Below, one piece after another: positions 1-9,431 of a stretch of DNA of 64,000 bases; position 1 is the first letter of the stretch; each line of letters begins with the position of its first letter. The stretch spans positions 260,449 to 324,448 of the forward strand of contig NZ_JBFMKQ010000005.1 of assembly GCF_040786285.1 (NCBI RefSeq), given 5' to 3'. Below the pieces are notes generated by a model, which saw only the letters and a list, made by a program, of their open reading frames with translations, did no database searches and had not been told where the DNA came from. The DNA is from Aquimarina sp040786285 (GTDB taxonomy: Bacteria > Bacteroidota > Bacteroidia > Flavobacteriales > Flavobacteriaceae). A program made the position numbers and the translations under genes.

Positions 1-565
1 CTTGAATAAAATACTTACCATTTCTAACACGTATTCTGGCCTTCGATTTGAAGGACGAAAAATCAAATAATTTTTTAACCACCAATTTAGTTGATATTAT
101 TTTTGGTATTAAAGTATTTCCTTGTTCATCTACAACATCAATGATCACTTTCTTTTCTAACGAATTTAGGAGATAGAGCAATACTTCTTTTTCTTTTTTA
201 ATAAAAATAGGTTTAAAAATTTCAATGGGTTTTCCTTGAACAATTGCTCTCTGTTTATCAAATTTATAGGTAACTTCTATACTCTTGTATTTATTTTCAA
301 TATGTACTTTAAATCTATCTCCGTTTAGTCTATCTAAGGAGAATTCTTGCTGTAACTGGTTCGGGCTTTTTTCGGTTTGATTAAACATAATTGCATTGGA
401 TCGGTCTTTAATCGTTATAGTGGTTTGGATATCTTCAAAACCAAAATATTCGAGTAGTATAGTTTTATTTTCAGAAGAAACCAGTACTATATTTTTAAAG
501 TCGTCGCTAGCAAAACTTACAGTGTTTAATACTACTATTAGCACTAAGGTTAAATACTTTTTCAT
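1..565 (-). CDS. Secreted protein of unknown function, cut by the left edge
   Basis: I translated the minus strand from the ATG at 565-563 and found no stop through the window edge, so 188 codons are visible and the C-terminus is missing. The first ~19 residues (MKKYLTLVLIVVLNTVSFA) are a good signal peptide. The rest is hydrophilic and beta-rich, with many Lys/Ile/Val alternations and no cysteines, which suggests a periplasmic or outer-membrane-associated domain. I do not recognise the family. It is transcribed away from the LytS gene at 814, so the 248 bp between them hold both upstream regions. Confidence 0.75.
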   Translation of the reverse strand, partial: MKKYLTLVLIVVLNTVSFASDDFKNIVLVSSENKTILLEYFGFEDIQTTITIKDRSNAIMFNQTEKSPNQLQQEFSLDRLNGDRFKVHIENKYKSIEVTYKFDKQRAIVQGKPIEIFKPIFIKKEKEVLLYLLNSLEKKVIIDVVDEQGNTLIPKIISTKLVVKKLFDFSSFKSKARIRVRNGKYFIQ

Positions 566-677
566 GATGAATAAATTTTATTATTTCCTATAAATGTATA
601 GCAAGAGATGATACCATTTTTGGAAAGAGGACAAGGGATATGATCCCAAATGCAGATAACTCTGTAACTATATAATT

Positions 678-741
678 AAGGATGAATTACGTGGATTCGT
701 ATTTTAATGTTTGTTTGCCCTGGTATTGGTAATTCGTCCTT
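678..741. repeat. Long-loop inverted repeat in a divergent intergenic region
   Basis: AAGGATGAATTAC (678-690) is matched in inverted orientation by GTAATTCGTCCTT (729-741), 12 of 13 positions, with a 38-base spacer. It lies between the secreted-protein gene (start 565) and the LytS gene (start 814). No poly-T run follows either arm, so it is not an obvious terminator. It could be a two-site operator; this is inference only. Confidence 0.35.
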
Positions 742-813
742 TATTTTTAAACCTTGGTCATGAAAATTAGACTCTTTAACGTTCTAGATCATATTTAGTC
801 GTAATATAGTAGT

Positions 814-1872
814 ATGAATTGGTTAAAGACATATGACACCTGGACACTAGAACGTATCAGTAGGCATCTTTTATACTGGAGTACTTGGAGTATTTTGTAT
901 GTGTTGACCAATTATTTTACCGTGTACGATAGAACACTTTGGCAATGTATTAGCCATGAGTTATTGGTTCTTCCTATTAAAATGGGCTGTGCTTATTTTA
1001 TTGCCTATTTTTTAATGCCCCGATACCTGTATAAAAGGCGATATCTTGAGTTTATATTAACCGCTATGGTAACGACAGGTGTTTTTGGGTGGATGTTATT
1101 ATTGTTATACTATGAGATGATTTATCCAACAATTTTGGGTAAAACGGGACATTATTACACAGACCACGCAAGCTTTATTTATAAAGGTGTAGAATTAATA
1201 TATATTACTTCTTTGGTACTGGGTATAAAGTTTTTTCAGAATTTTTTGCAAGAACGTCAACGTAATCAGACCCTATTACAAGAAAAGATAGAGGCCGAGT
1301 TAAGGTTCCTGAAAAACCAAGTTCAACCTCATTTTTTGTTTAATACTCTTAATAATATTTATGGGATGGTATTATCAAATAATAAAAGTGCAGGAGAGTC
1401 TATTGTCAAACTTTCAGAAATATTAGGTTATTTACTCTATGATAGCGATGTTGAACTGATTTCGGTAGCTTCTGAGATTGATAATTTAGAAAATTTTATT
1501 GAGTTAGAATGTTTGAGATATGATCGAAAATTGGATTTCAGATATCAAAAATCTGTGATACCTTTTGATGTATATATTTCACCTTTAATTTTATTACCTT
1601 TTTTAGAAAATGCTTTTAAGCATGGCCCGGCAAAAGAAGAAGGAAAGTCTATAATCGATTTAAAAATTGAGATAATAAATAACACATTGAGTTTTACGAT
1701 TAAAAATACTTATAATGAGGTGTCAGTAGATAATAATTTGAAGTCGGGTATTGGTATGAAAAATATTATAAAAAGATTAGAATTGATCTACCCCGAAAGA
1801 CATGAGTTATGTATTAAAAGAGGAAAAATGTTTGAGGTGAATTTGAAAATTAAATTATCCAAAAGCATATGA
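814..1872 (+). CDS. LytS-type membrane sensor histidine kinase
   Basis: This 352-residue protein belongs to the His_kinase (PF06580) family of sensors that phosphorylate LytTR response regulators. About four hydrophobic segments lie in residues 15-140, followed by a short coiled stretch and the histidine box QPHFLFNTLNN with H173 as the likely phosphoacceptor. The ATP-binding half carries LENAFKHG (around 264-271) and a GIGMKNIIKRL glycine box (around 312-322). No periplasmic sensor domain is seen, so sensing is probably within the membrane segments. Its stop overlaps the start of the response regulator gene as ATGA, so the two are translationally coupled partners. The stimulus cannot be read from the sequence. 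Confidence 0.93.
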   Translation: MNWLKTYDTWTLERISRHLLYWSTWSILYVLTNYFTVYDRTLWQCISHELLVLPIKMGCAYFIAYFLMPRYLYKRRYLEFILTAMVTTGVFGWMLLLLYYEMIYPTILGKTGHYYTDHASFIYKGVELIYITSLVLGIKFFQNFLQERQRNQTLLQEKIEAELRFLKNQVQPHFLFNTLNNIYGMVLSNNKSAGESIVKLSEILGYLLYDSDVELISVASEIDNLENFIELECLRYDRKLDFRYQKSVIPFDVYISPLILLPFLENAFKHGPAKEEGKSIIDLKIEIINNTLSFTIKNTYNEVSVDNNLKSGIGMKNIIKRLELIYPERHELCIKRGKMFEVNLKIKLSKSI

Positions 1873-2618
1873 GTAAAAAAATCAACTGTATAATTATTGA
1901 TGATGAAGAAATGGCTACAAAAGTTATAGCCAAGCATTTAGAAAATGTACCTGATTTTAAAATTGTTGGTATTTTTCATAGTGCTGTTGAAGCATTTTTA
2001 ATAATTGATGATTTAGAAGTAGATGTACTATTTTTGGATATACAAATGCCTAAAATAACAGGGCTTTCTATGCTGAAAATGTTAAAAAGACAACCCTTAA
2101 CTGTACTTACCACTGCCCATCGTGAGTATGCGATCGAAGGGTTTCAGTTAGAAGTGGTTGATTATTTATTAAAACCAATAGGACTCAATAGATTTCTTCA
2201 AACTATTAGCCGTATAAAACGACTGGTTAGCAAAAATGATCACCAAATTCATATAGAAAAAAGAGAAACAGGAATTGTTTCAGAAGACCCCGAAACTCTT
2301 GATCATATTTTCATTAAATCAGAAAGAGCATTTCTAAAAATTGATTTTTCTACCATTCTACAAATTGAGGCCATCAAAAATCATATAAAAATCGTAACAA
2401 CAAAAGGAACTCATATCAGTCTTATGCCAATTTCAGAATTTGAGATGAAGTTACCTCCTCATGATTTTATACGTATTCACCGCTCTTATATCATTAACAC
2501 GACACATGTAAAACGTTTTGATAATAATAGTGTAACTAATGATAGTGGAGTATTTCCTATAGGAAGATCTTATAAAGAAATTGCAAGAGATTTATTAAAC
2601 AAAAGATTACTTAAATAA
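1869..2618 (+). CDS. LytTR-family response regulator
   Basis: This 249-residue regulator has an N-terminal receiver domain with the acidic pair D11/D12, the phosphoacceptor D57 in LFLDIQMP and the conserved lysine K102 in LLKP. A C-terminal LytTR DNA-binding domain covers roughly residues 145-249 (EAIKNHIKIVTTKG, FIRIHRSYIIN). The gene overlaps the LytS kinase gene by four bases. Its stop is only 6 bp from the end of the convergent hydrolase gene, with no visible hairpin between them. LytTR proteins usually bind two direct repeats upstream of their targets; I found no convincing pair next to this operon. Confidence 0.94.
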   Translation: MSKKINCIIIDDEEMATKVIAKHLENVPDFKIVGIFHSAVEAFLIIDDLEVDVLFLDIQMPKITGLSMLKMLKRQPLTVLTTAHREYAIEGFQLEVVDYLLKPIGLNRFLQTISRIKRLVSKNDHQIHIEKRETGIVSEDPETLDHIFIKSERAFLKIDFSTILQIEAIKNHIKIVTTKGTHISLMPISEFEMKLPPHDFIRIHRSYIINTTHVKRFDNNSVTNDSGVFPIGRSYKEIARDLLNKRLLK

Positions 2619-2624
2619 GGTAGA

Positions 2625-3284
2625 CTAAATTAAAGTACTCAACCATTCTTTAAATTGATAAAAATTTTGCGGAGCAACACCATGACCCACCGGAAACTCA
2701 TTTAATGAAGTGACTATATTTAATTCTGCAAGCTTAGCGGGTGCTTTGCGCGCCCAATCCACTGGGATTACCTGATCTACACTACCATGAGAACAATAGA
2801 TATTAAGGTTTGAAAAATCATTTTTTTCATATCCGTCTTTTAGAATATCTTCGTTTAGGTACCCACTTAATGCGATCACATTTTTCACTTTTTCTGGATA
2901 AGATAGTGCTACAGAATAACTTAATATAGTGCCCTGACTAAACCCTAGTAAAGTCACATTGTTACCATCTAAGCTATAAGCTTCTACAGCTTCAGTAATA
3001 AAATCCGCTATTTTATCTCGAGACTCTATGGCTTGCTGATCATCACTAAACTTTCCTTGTGTGTCATCAAAATAAATGGCATACCATGCATTACCATATG
3101 GTTGCATTGGGTATGGAGCTCGTACAGAGATGATAAAAAGTTCTTCGGGTAACTCTGGTGTAAACGAAAAAAGATCATTTTCATCACTACCATACCCATG
3201 AAACATGAATAAAACAGGAGTCTTATCTTTCTTAATTGTTGGTTCTTTGATGATATGATGCAGGGATAAAGTTTTTGTTTGCAT
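2625..3284 (-). CDS. Phospholipase/carboxylesterase-type alpha/beta hydrolase
   Basis: This 219-residue cytosolic serine hydrolase resembles the Abhydrolase_2 group (YpfH-like carboxylesterases). An oxyanion HGYGSDEND stretch is followed by the nucleophile elbow GFSQG (S116), an acid in GSVDQVIP (D170) and the catalytic histidine in VGHGVAP (H201), so the triad is complete. There is no signal peptide. The substrate is not predictable beyond a short-chain ester or thioester. It is followed on the minus strand, upstream, by the small membrane protein gene at 3334-3663 with a 49 bp gap. Confidence 0.85.
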   Translation of the reverse strand: MQTKTLSLHHIIKEPTIKKDKTPVLFMFHGYGSDENDLFSFTPELPEELFIISVRAPYPMQPYGNAWYAIYFDDTQGKFSDDQQAIESRDKIADFITEAVEAYSLDGNNVTLLGFSQGTILSYSVALSYPEKVKNVIALSGYLNEDILKDGYEKNDFSNLNIYCSHGSVDQVIPVDWARKAPAKLAELNIVTSLNEFPVGHGVAPQNFYQFKEWLSTLI

Positions 3285-3333
3285 GAATTGTAGTGCTATG
3301 TAATTAGAATTGAGTTGTTAAAGGGGATATGGA

Positions 3334-3663
3334 TTACTTAATAAACTTAAACCAATCCTGAAAAAGAGGTCCAAGAATTGGAGCAGTTTTTTGCTCTTCT
3401 CGTATGGCTGTTATAATACCAAAAGCCCATAATACAAATATAAAGATGTAAAATGCTGAAGATATCCCCCAAGAGTCAAAAACACTCGCTAGCGCGCCTA
3501 AAAGGTAAAATGAAATGTTAATACCTAATGCTTGCCTGATATGAAAACTTGCAAATTTGTTTTTACTGTCTTGATTCATAAAAAAGGCTATGATGGTACC
3601 TATAATTGTAAGATAAGCTACAATAGCTGCCGTTTTTCCTTGTTTTGCGTAATCTGATTGCAT
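3334..3663 (-). CDS. Small membrane protein, DUF4870/Tic20-like
   Basis: This 109-residue protein has about three hydrophobic segments (residues ~12-28, 47-60, 68-88) and the sequence SFHIRQALGI between the first two. That F-HxRQA-G signature is typical of the small membrane family annotated as DUF4870 or 'import component'. No enzymatic residues are visible and the role is unknown. It is read in the same direction as the downstream hydrolase and may share its transcript. Confidence 0.7.
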   Translation of the reverse strand: MQSDYAKQGKTAAIVAYLTIIGTIIAFFMNQDSKNKFASFHIRQALGINISFYLLGALASVFDSWGISSAFYIFIFVLWAFGIITAIREEQKTAPILGPLFQDWFKFIK

Positions 3664-3693
3664 GACTGATGTATTATAATTTATTTCTATTGG

Positions 3694-3757
3694 TGTCAGA
3701 CTGAGTTTTCCGAAGTGTTGTATTAGCTAAAAAAAACGTTACGGGCTTCGGTCGACA
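3694..3757. repeat. Degenerate REP-like intergenic element
   Basis: GTCAGACTGAG followed by a CCGAAGT tail (3694-3715) and CTTCGGTCGACA (3746-3757) resemble the two ends of the GTCAGACTGAG...CTTCGACTG repeats often scattered in Bacteroidota intergenic DNA. The copy is imperfect and lies downstream of the dihydroorotase-like gene and upstream of the DUF4870-like gene. The family resemblance is from memory and needs a genome-wide comparison. Confidence 0.3.
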
Positions 3758-3763
3758 TATTAT

Positions 3764-5017
3764 TTATTTCAATACTATTTTTCCATTTGATACTATACCA
3801 TAGGCAGAACCCTTTACTTGTTTTCCTATAAAAGCACTATTCTTAGAAGAAGAAAGTATATGTTCTTTAGTAAAAACAGAATTACCTTCTGGGTTAAATA
3901 GTGATAAATCAGCCTTATTTCCAATGTTGATGGGGTTGTTTTCTATTCCGAAAACAAATGCACCATTGGTTAGCATATATATTGCTTTTTCTGTCCCAAA
4001 AATGTTGTTTAATATACCAAATGCACTTTCTAGTCCTGTTGTACCGTATTTTGCATTATCAAATTCTACATTTTTATGCTCAATATCCATGGGTAGATGA
4101 TCACTAGTAACCATATCTATGCTACCATCTTCGATTCCTTGTTGCAAAGCTTTTATATCTTTTTTAGTTCTTAATGGGGGTAATACCTTATAATTAGAGT
4201 CAAATGGCGCTAATTCGGCATCAGTGAGCGCTAGATGATGAACACTCACGCTACAGCTAACCTGTAGCCCTTTGGATTTAGCCTCTTTAATTAGTGCTAC
4301 AGATTTAGCTGTAGAAATTGTTGGTATATGTAATTTTCCGCCAGTATATTCTAATAAGAAAAGATCTCTTGCAATTTGTAATTCTTCTGCCAGAGCTGGA
4401 ATTCCTTTCAGACCCAATAAGGTACTTTGTTCTTCTTCATTAACCATGCCTTTTCCTGCAATGTCATTTTCCTGCGGGAAAGACATCACTAATCCATCAA
4501 AATTCTGAGCATAAAGGAGTGCAATCTTAAGCAAATTAGGGTTTTGAATTGATTTTTTATAATCTCCAAAAGCTATGGCACCAGCCTGTTGCATATCATA
4601 TAGCTCTGCGATATCAACACCTTCAGATTTTATCGTTAATGCTCCTATCGGATAAAGTGATACGGGATTGTTTTGCGATTTTCCTTTAAGGAAACCCACA
4701 GAGGCACTAGTATCGGTTACAGGTAACGTATTTGGGTTTAAGGCGATACCGGTAAAACCACTTTTTGCAGCCACTTCTAGTCCATGTACTATGGTTTCTC
4801 GTTCCTCATATCCTGGTTCTCCATAGCTTACACTACTATCAAACCATCCCCGAGATACATGTAAATTTTCTAATTGTACCTCCTGACATCCATTTTTGGT
4901 GGTAATTGAAGTATTTATATCTGTTATAGTTCCATTTTCGACCAAAATATCAACTGTTTTATGATGAAAAGGTGACTTTGGATCAATTACTCTTGCAGCC
5001 TTTAGTAAAAAATTCAT
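3764..5017 (-). CDS. Dihydroorotase homologue lacking metal ligands (pseudoenzyme)
   Basis: This 417-residue protein aligns end to end with type I dihydroorotases (allantoinase/DHOase amidohydrolase fold). I chose the ATG at 5017 because it overlaps the BatA stop as ATGA and gives the normal N-terminus. The canonical metal motif DxHxHLREPG reads DSSVSYGEPG (residues 60-69), so both histidines are serine and the arginine is glycine. The later HxED position reads FPQEND and the H-x-ST position reads PTIST, so further histidines are lost, while the DH of TSDHLP is kept. It probably cannot bind the usual zinc pair. Inactive DHOase-like subunits (PyrC') are known to assemble with aspartate transcarbamoylase in pseudomonads; a similar structural role is inference. 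Confidence 0.85.
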   Translation of the reverse strand: MNFLLKAARVIDPKSPFHHKTVDILVENGTITDINTSITTKNGCQEVQLENLHVSRGWFDSSVSYGEPGYEERETIVHGLEVAAKSGFTGIALNPNTLPVTDTSASVGFLKGKSQNNPVSLYPIGALTIKSEGVDIAELYDMQQAGAIAFGDYKKSIQNPNLLKIALLYAQNFDGLVMSFPQENDIAGKGMVNEEEQSTLLGLKGIPALAEELQIARDLFLLEYTGGKLHIPTISTAKSVALIKEAKSKGLQVSCSVSVHHLALTDAELAPFDSNYKVLPPLRTKKDIKALQQGIEDGSIDMVTSDHLPMDIEHKNVEFDNAKYGTTGLESAFGILNNIFGTEKAIYMLTNGAFVFGIENNPINIGNKADLSLFNPEGNSVFTKEHILSSSKNSAFIGKQVKGSAYGIVSNGKIVLK

Positions 5018-6939
5018 TTCAGATATTTTAATAGTAGTACTTCGATTAGTAAGAATATCAGCGCAAAAATAATAAACCATTTCCAAAGTTCATTCACACT
5101 AGTCTCTTCTTTTATTTGGTCAAAAAGTTCTGTAACAGAATCGTTTACCTCGTAGCTATCTGTGGTATTGAGATTATAGTATTGTAAATCACTTTCAGAG
5201 CTACTATAATTATAACTAACATGCTGGATAATGTTATTTTTATCTTGAAGTCTATAAATCCCTGCTTTAGTTGGCACTTCATCTGTGGTAATACGCACTT
5301 TTGTCGAAAAACTTTGTTGTAACGGAATAATATTCTCCAGATCAGAAATCAAAGATAATATACCATCTTGCCCAAGAGATACGGGCACATCATACGAATT
5401 AGTTTGCCCAATAGTATACGATATATCGGTATGTTGTAAGCTTTGTTTTCCGATAGTGTACAACGTAGGAACAATTAAGGGTGAATTCTTAAAATTTGAA
5501 TTCTCATTGTTTATAGAAGCTGTAAAGGCATATATGCTTCGGGTCTTAAATAAGAATGGACTATTATCCTCGAAGGATAATATAACATTGGTAGCATTAG
5601 TTTGATAATAACTGTTCACTTTCGGGTATTGAAAATTAACCACTTTTTTATCAAATACTCCTCGATATAGAGGATGAGAAAAGTGTATCGTAGTGATCTT
5701 TTTTTCTTGTGTTTTCTCTGAAAGTAATCCAGAAGTAGAAAAACTATTGAAGAATTGTTGATACGACGTCAAATCACCTTCTTTAGCCGGTATAAAACAG
5801 ATTTTACCACCTTGATCTGTAAAAGGTTTTAAAGCATTGGTTAACGATATAGGGATTTGTTTCACTTCATTAATTATAACCAGATTTGCATTACTAATGT
5901 CATTATAATTAAGTGTTTCAATAGCGTTACTGATTAGTAAAAACTCATCTGGAGTAAAAATATTTTTGATAAAACTATCATTAGCTTCGTTTATAGCAAC
6001 AACCTTTATTTTTTCGGGAGTATTTATAGTAAAGTACCTTGAATTATCAAAAGTAATCGCAGGATCTTCTAGGGTTACACGCCCATTTATCTTTGTGTTT
6101 TCATCTAAACGAAACTCTGTAGTCGATTTACTGTTTTTAGAAACAGAAACAGCTGTTTTAGCAATCAATTTGTCATCATTATGAAGCGCAATAGATATAT
6201 TTTCTGCATTGGCACTGGTATTACTCACTATTACCTGAAGCATTAAATCATTATTTGTATTGCGTTGCAGGTATACACTATCTATAGCTATATTTTGCCT
6301 TGTTACAGGTTGTAGTTGTACAAGGTTGGTTTTGGTATTAGAATCTGTAGGTAATGTAAATGCATCTTCTTTTTGTTGAAAATCTGAAACCATAATGATT
6401 CGTTTAATGGTTTCTGAAGATGTGCCAAGTAATTGCTTAGCTTTTAAATACGCTGCAGTATAAGGTAGCTGATTAGAGCTATATTCTAACTGAAGTAAAT
6501 CGTTTTGAAAGTCTTTTTTAGAGACATTAGAAAATGTTTCTGTGTTGGTAAAAAGTGATATAGTTTCATCTTCGGGGAGATCACTAAGAATCTCTTGTAC
6601 TGCACGTTTTAACAAAGGACCCTTTGAGCCCTTAGCTTGCATGCTAAATGAATTGTCTAAATAAATTACCGTTTCGCTTTTTTTGCCCACAATCTCATCT
6701 GAAGCCAGAAAAGGTTGTGTAAACGCCATAATAATTGACGCCAGAGCCAGTAAACGAACAAGGAGTGTAAGCCATTTTTTAAGCTGTGAGCTTTTTCGAG
6801 TTTGTATAGTCACTGCTTTTAAGAACTGTACATTGGTAAAATCTACTTTCTGAAATCGTCGTAATTGAAATAGGTGAACTATAATAGGAATGATAAGAGC
6901 AAAAAGGGCGTAAAGAAATTCTGGGTGTTTAAATTGCAT
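5014..6939 (-). CDS. BatA-domain protein with von Willebrand factor A fold
   Basis: This 641-residue membrane protein starts with the BatA N-terminal signature: a membrane segment at ~8-22, a QLRRF..V.F.NV.FL stretch, then a second segment at ~58-76. A von Willebrand type A domain follows with an intact MIDAS (YLDNSFSMQA, DxSxS) near residue 93. A long beta-rich region leads to a C-terminal membrane helix (~615-637). BatA-type proteins of the aerotolerance locus are thought to act in envelope complexes, though the classical batABCDE neighbours are absent here. The gene is coupled by ATGA to the dihydroorotase-like gene downstream. Confidence 0.88.
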   Translation of the reverse strand: MQFKHPEFLYALFALIIPIIVHLFQLRRFQKVDFTNVQFLKAVTIQTRKSSQLKKWLTLLVRLLALASIIMAFTQPFLASDEIVGKKSETVIYLDNSFSMQAKGSKGPLLKRAVQEILSDLPEDETISLFTNTETFSNVSKKDFQNDLLQLEYSSNQLPYTAAYLKAKQLLGTSSETIKRIIMVSDFQQKEDAFTLPTDSNTKTNLVQLQPVTRQNIAIDSVYLQRNTNNDLMLQVIVSNTSANAENISIALHNDDKLIAKTAVSVSKNSKSTTEFRLDENTKINGRVTLEDPAITFDNSRYFTINTPEKIKVVAINEANDSFIKNIFTPDEFLLISNAIETLNYNDISNANLVIINEVKQIPISLTNALKPFTDQGGKICFIPAKEGDLTSYQQFFNSFSTSGLLSEKTQEKKITTIHFSHPLYRGVFDKKVVNFQYPKVNSYYQTNATNVILSFEDNSPFLFKTRSIYAFTASINNENSNFKNSPLIVPTLYTIGKQSLQHTDISYTIGQTNSYDVPVSLGQDGILSLISDLENIIPLQQSFSTKVRITTDEVPTKAGIYRLQDKNNIIQHVSYNYSSSESDLQYYNLNTTDSYEVNDSVTELFDQIKEETSVNELWKWFIIFALIFLLIEVLLLKYLK

Positions 6940-7108
6940 TCCTATATGTTAATGAGACTTTGATTTTATATCCAATAGTAGTATTGGATCCATTCCTTTC
7001 TCGTGTAAATATAATACAAGATTTACGATTTATGATTTATGATTGATGAATTTTTAAATGTTCGTACATCAATACGCAAGTATAATAAGATATCCTAAAA
7101 ATTAGGTG

Positions 7109-7116
7109 TACCTTTG
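7109..7116 (+). promoter_or_regulatory. Bacteroidota -7 box upstream of the RhlE helicase gene
   Basis: TACCTTTG fits the TAnnTTTG consensus and lies 60 bp before the helicase ATG. No good TTG lies at the expected -33 spacing, so the call rests on the -7 element alone. Confidence 0.5.
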
Positions 7117-7175
7117 GCTCATTATACAGAAATGGCATTCATACTAATTAAATGGTTATTTCTTAAACAGTTTAT

Positions 7176-8411
7176 ATGTCATTTAATACATTAGGATTAT
7201 CTGATGCGCTATTAAAAGCCATCGAGAAAAAAGGATATACAACTCCTTCTCTTATTCAAGAAAAAGCTATTCCACCAATTTTAGAAAGAAAAGATGTTCT
7301 GGCGTCTGCACAAACGGGAACTGGTAAAACAGCGGGGTTTACGTTACCGTTATTACAGATTTTATCTCAGGGACAAAAATTAAGAAAAAGACCTGTACGC
7401 GCTTTGGTATTAACTCCTACAAGAGAATTAGCTGCTCAGATATTAGATAATGTAAGAGCCTATAGCGAGTTTGTTGATCTTCGATCGATGGTGATATTTG
7501 GGGGAGTAAACCAAAACCCTCAAATCAGAGCGTTAAGACATGGCGTAGATATATTGGTGGCTACTCCTGGTCGTTTACTAGATTTGCATAATCAAAAGGC
7601 ACTTTCTTTGGCCAATGTAGAAATCTTGGTGTTAGATGAGGCTGATCGAATGCTTGATATGGGGTTTCAAAGAGATATCAATAAAATTTTAAATCTATTA
7701 CCTTCAAAAAGACAAAACCTCTTATTTTCTGCTACGTTCTCTAAAGAGATAAAGCAATTAGCTAATGGGATTTTGCACCATCCGGTATGGGTTGAAGCCG
7801 CACCAGAAAATACTACTGCAGAAAAGATTGATCAAAAAATATACAAGGTAGATCAGAAAAGAAAAACGGAATTAATTATTAAGCTTATTTCAGAAGGAAA
7901 CTGGAAACAGGTCTTGGTTTTTACCAGAACAAAGCATGGTGCAAATCGTCTAAGCGAAAAAATGGTTAAAAATGGTATTACGGCTGCTGCTATCCACGGT
8001 AATAAAAGCCAGGGAGCCAGAACAAAAGCTCTGGGAGGATTCAAGAAAGGAACAGTTCGTGTTTTGGTAGCTACAGATATAGCAGCAAGAGGGCTAGATA
8101 TTCCATTATTACCACATGTTGTAAATTTTGAATTACCTAATATATCTGAGGATTATGTCCATAGAATTGGGCGTACTGGTAGAGCAGGAGCAAGCGGAGA
8201 AGCAATTTCTTTGGTAAGTCAGGACGAATTAAGTTATATAAAAGGAATAGAAAAACTACTGGGCGAAAAACTAGCAAGCGAAGTTGTAGAAGGTTTTGAA
8301 CCCACAATTAGTACTCAAAATGAAAGCCCGGCGCGTAAGAATACTAATAATCATAGAAGACCTAAGTCAAGAGGTAATAACAAGAATTATAAAAGAAGGT
8401 CGAGAAGATAA
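7176..8411 (+). CDS. rhlE: DEAD-box RNA helicase, RhlE type
   Basis: This 411-residue ATP-dependent RNA helicase carries the full set of motifs: a Q-motif near the N-terminus (SLIQEKAIP), AQTGTGKTA (motif I), PTRELA (Ia), TPGRLLD, VLDEADRMLDMGF (II), LLFSATF (III), and ATDIAARGLD with HRIGRTGRAG (V/VI). The last ~35 residues are a basic Arg/Lys/Asn tail, typical of RhlE and CsdA-like enzymes that act on structured RNA and ribosome assembly. It has its own upstream -7 box and stands alone, convergent with the YitT gene. Confidence 0.93.
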   Translation: MSFNTLGLSDALLKAIEKKGYTTPSLIQEKAIPPILERKDVLASAQTGTGKTAGFTLPLLQILSQGQKLRKRPVRALVLTPTRELAAQILDNVRAYSEFVDLRSMVIFGGVNQNPQIRALRHGVDILVATPGRLLDLHNQKALSLANVEILVLDEADRMLDMGFQRDINKILNLLPSKRQNLLFSATFSKEIKQLANGILHHPVWVEAAPENTTAEKIDQKIYKVDQKRKTELIIKLISEGNWKQVLVFTRTKHGANRLSEKMVKNGITAAAIHGNKSQGARTKALGGFKKGTVRVLVATDIAARGLDIPLLPHVVNFELPNISEDYVHRIGRTGRAGASGEAISLVSQDELSYIKGIEKLLGEKLASEVVEGFEPTISTQNESPARKNTNNHRRPKSRGNNKNYKRRSRR

Positions 8412-8453
8412 ACTACTACTAACTTTATAAGAAATTCTTAGATTTAATAATCT

Positions 8454-9431
8454 TTAATACTCAATAGGTCTTTTTTTGATCATGCCGCCACGTGTATCAT
8501 TAATGCTATGCATGATTACAAATGCATTAGAATCTATCTTTTCTATTTCAGCATTAAGTTTACTGATTTCAAGTCGGGTAATCACAGTATATATAATATC
8601 GATTTGATTCATTTGTCCTTGATCTCCATTACCTTGCTTTCCTTGATAGATTGTTACTCCGCGTCTCATTGTATTGGTAATCATATCTACCATTTCTAGA
8701 TTGGACTCAGAAATAATAGTAACTCCGGTATATTCTTCGATTCCTTCAATCACAAAATCTAAGGTTTTAGACGCTGAAAGGTAGGTAAGCATAGAGTATA
8801 ATGCAGTCTCAACAGATAAGAGGTAAGCCGCCGCAGAGAAAATTATTACATTAATTATTGTGATAGCATCTCCAACTGTGCTCCCTAATTTTTTACTCAT
8901 AAAAATGGCTAATACCTCTGTGCCGTCCAATACGCCTCCTCCGCGTACTGAAAGCCCTATTCCTGCACCTAAAAAGAACCCGCCAAATACAGAAACTAAT
9001 AGCTTATCTTGTGTAACCTCAGGAAAATCAATTACGACAAGAGTAAAGGCAAGTCCTGATATAGCCATAATGGCTCGTATAGCAAAACGTTTGCCGATTA
9101 CTTTAAGTCCAAGAATTATAAAGGGAGTATTTACGATTACAATAAGAATATAAAGTGGTATTGATGAAACTTCTGAAATGAGTAAAGAAATTCCTGTTGC
9201 TCCACCGTCGATAAACTGATTAGGCAATAAAAAGCTTTCGAGGCCAAAAGCAGCCGCAACAACTCCTAAAACCATAAAAAACATATCTTTAAGAAATGAA
9301 AAAACAGTAATTTTTAGTGTTGTAATTTGTTTCGAAATATCACCCAAATTAGGATCCGAAATATCCCGGGATTTTGTGAGTTTTTGTGCTAAAAACGTCT
9401 GAACAATTCTTCGTTTCCAGATTGATTTCAT
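8454..9431 (-). CDS. YitT-family membrane protein with DUF2179 domain
   Basis: This 325-residue protein has about five to six transmembrane segments between residues 45 and 215, including the diagnostic LLPNQFIDGGATGISLL and GGVLDGTEVLAIFMSKK stretches of the YitT/DUF161 family. A soluble C-terminal DUF2179 domain follows (residues ~225-325). Compared with usual YitT proteins (~280-290) it has an N-terminal cytosolic extension of ~35 residues rich in basic residues. Family members are suspected transporters, but the substrate is not established. Confidence 0.85.
   Translation of the reverse strand: MKSIWKRRIVQTFLAQKLTKSRDISDPNLGDISKQITTLKITVFSFLKDMFFMVLGVVAAAFGLESFLLPNQFIDGGATGISLLISEVSSIPLYILIVIVNTPFIILGLKVIGKRFAIRAIMAISGLAFTLVVIDFPEVTQDKLLVSVFGGFFLGAGIGLSVRGGGVLDGTEVLAIFMSKKLGSTVGDAITIINVIIFSAAAYLLSVETALYSMLTYLSASKTLDFVIEGIEEYTGVTIISESNLEMVDMITNTMRRGVTIYQGKQGNGDQGQMNQIDIIYTVITRLEISKLNAEIEKIDSNAFVIMHSINDTRGGMIKKRPIEY

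Noticed and set aside
396..593. Plus-strand ORF at the left end
   Set aside because: It is antisense to the secreted-protein gene at 1-565, whose signal peptide and continuous frame are more convincing.
4272..4508. Plus-strand ORF opposite the dihydroorotase-like gene
   Set aside because: It is antisense to a gene with clear homology across its length.
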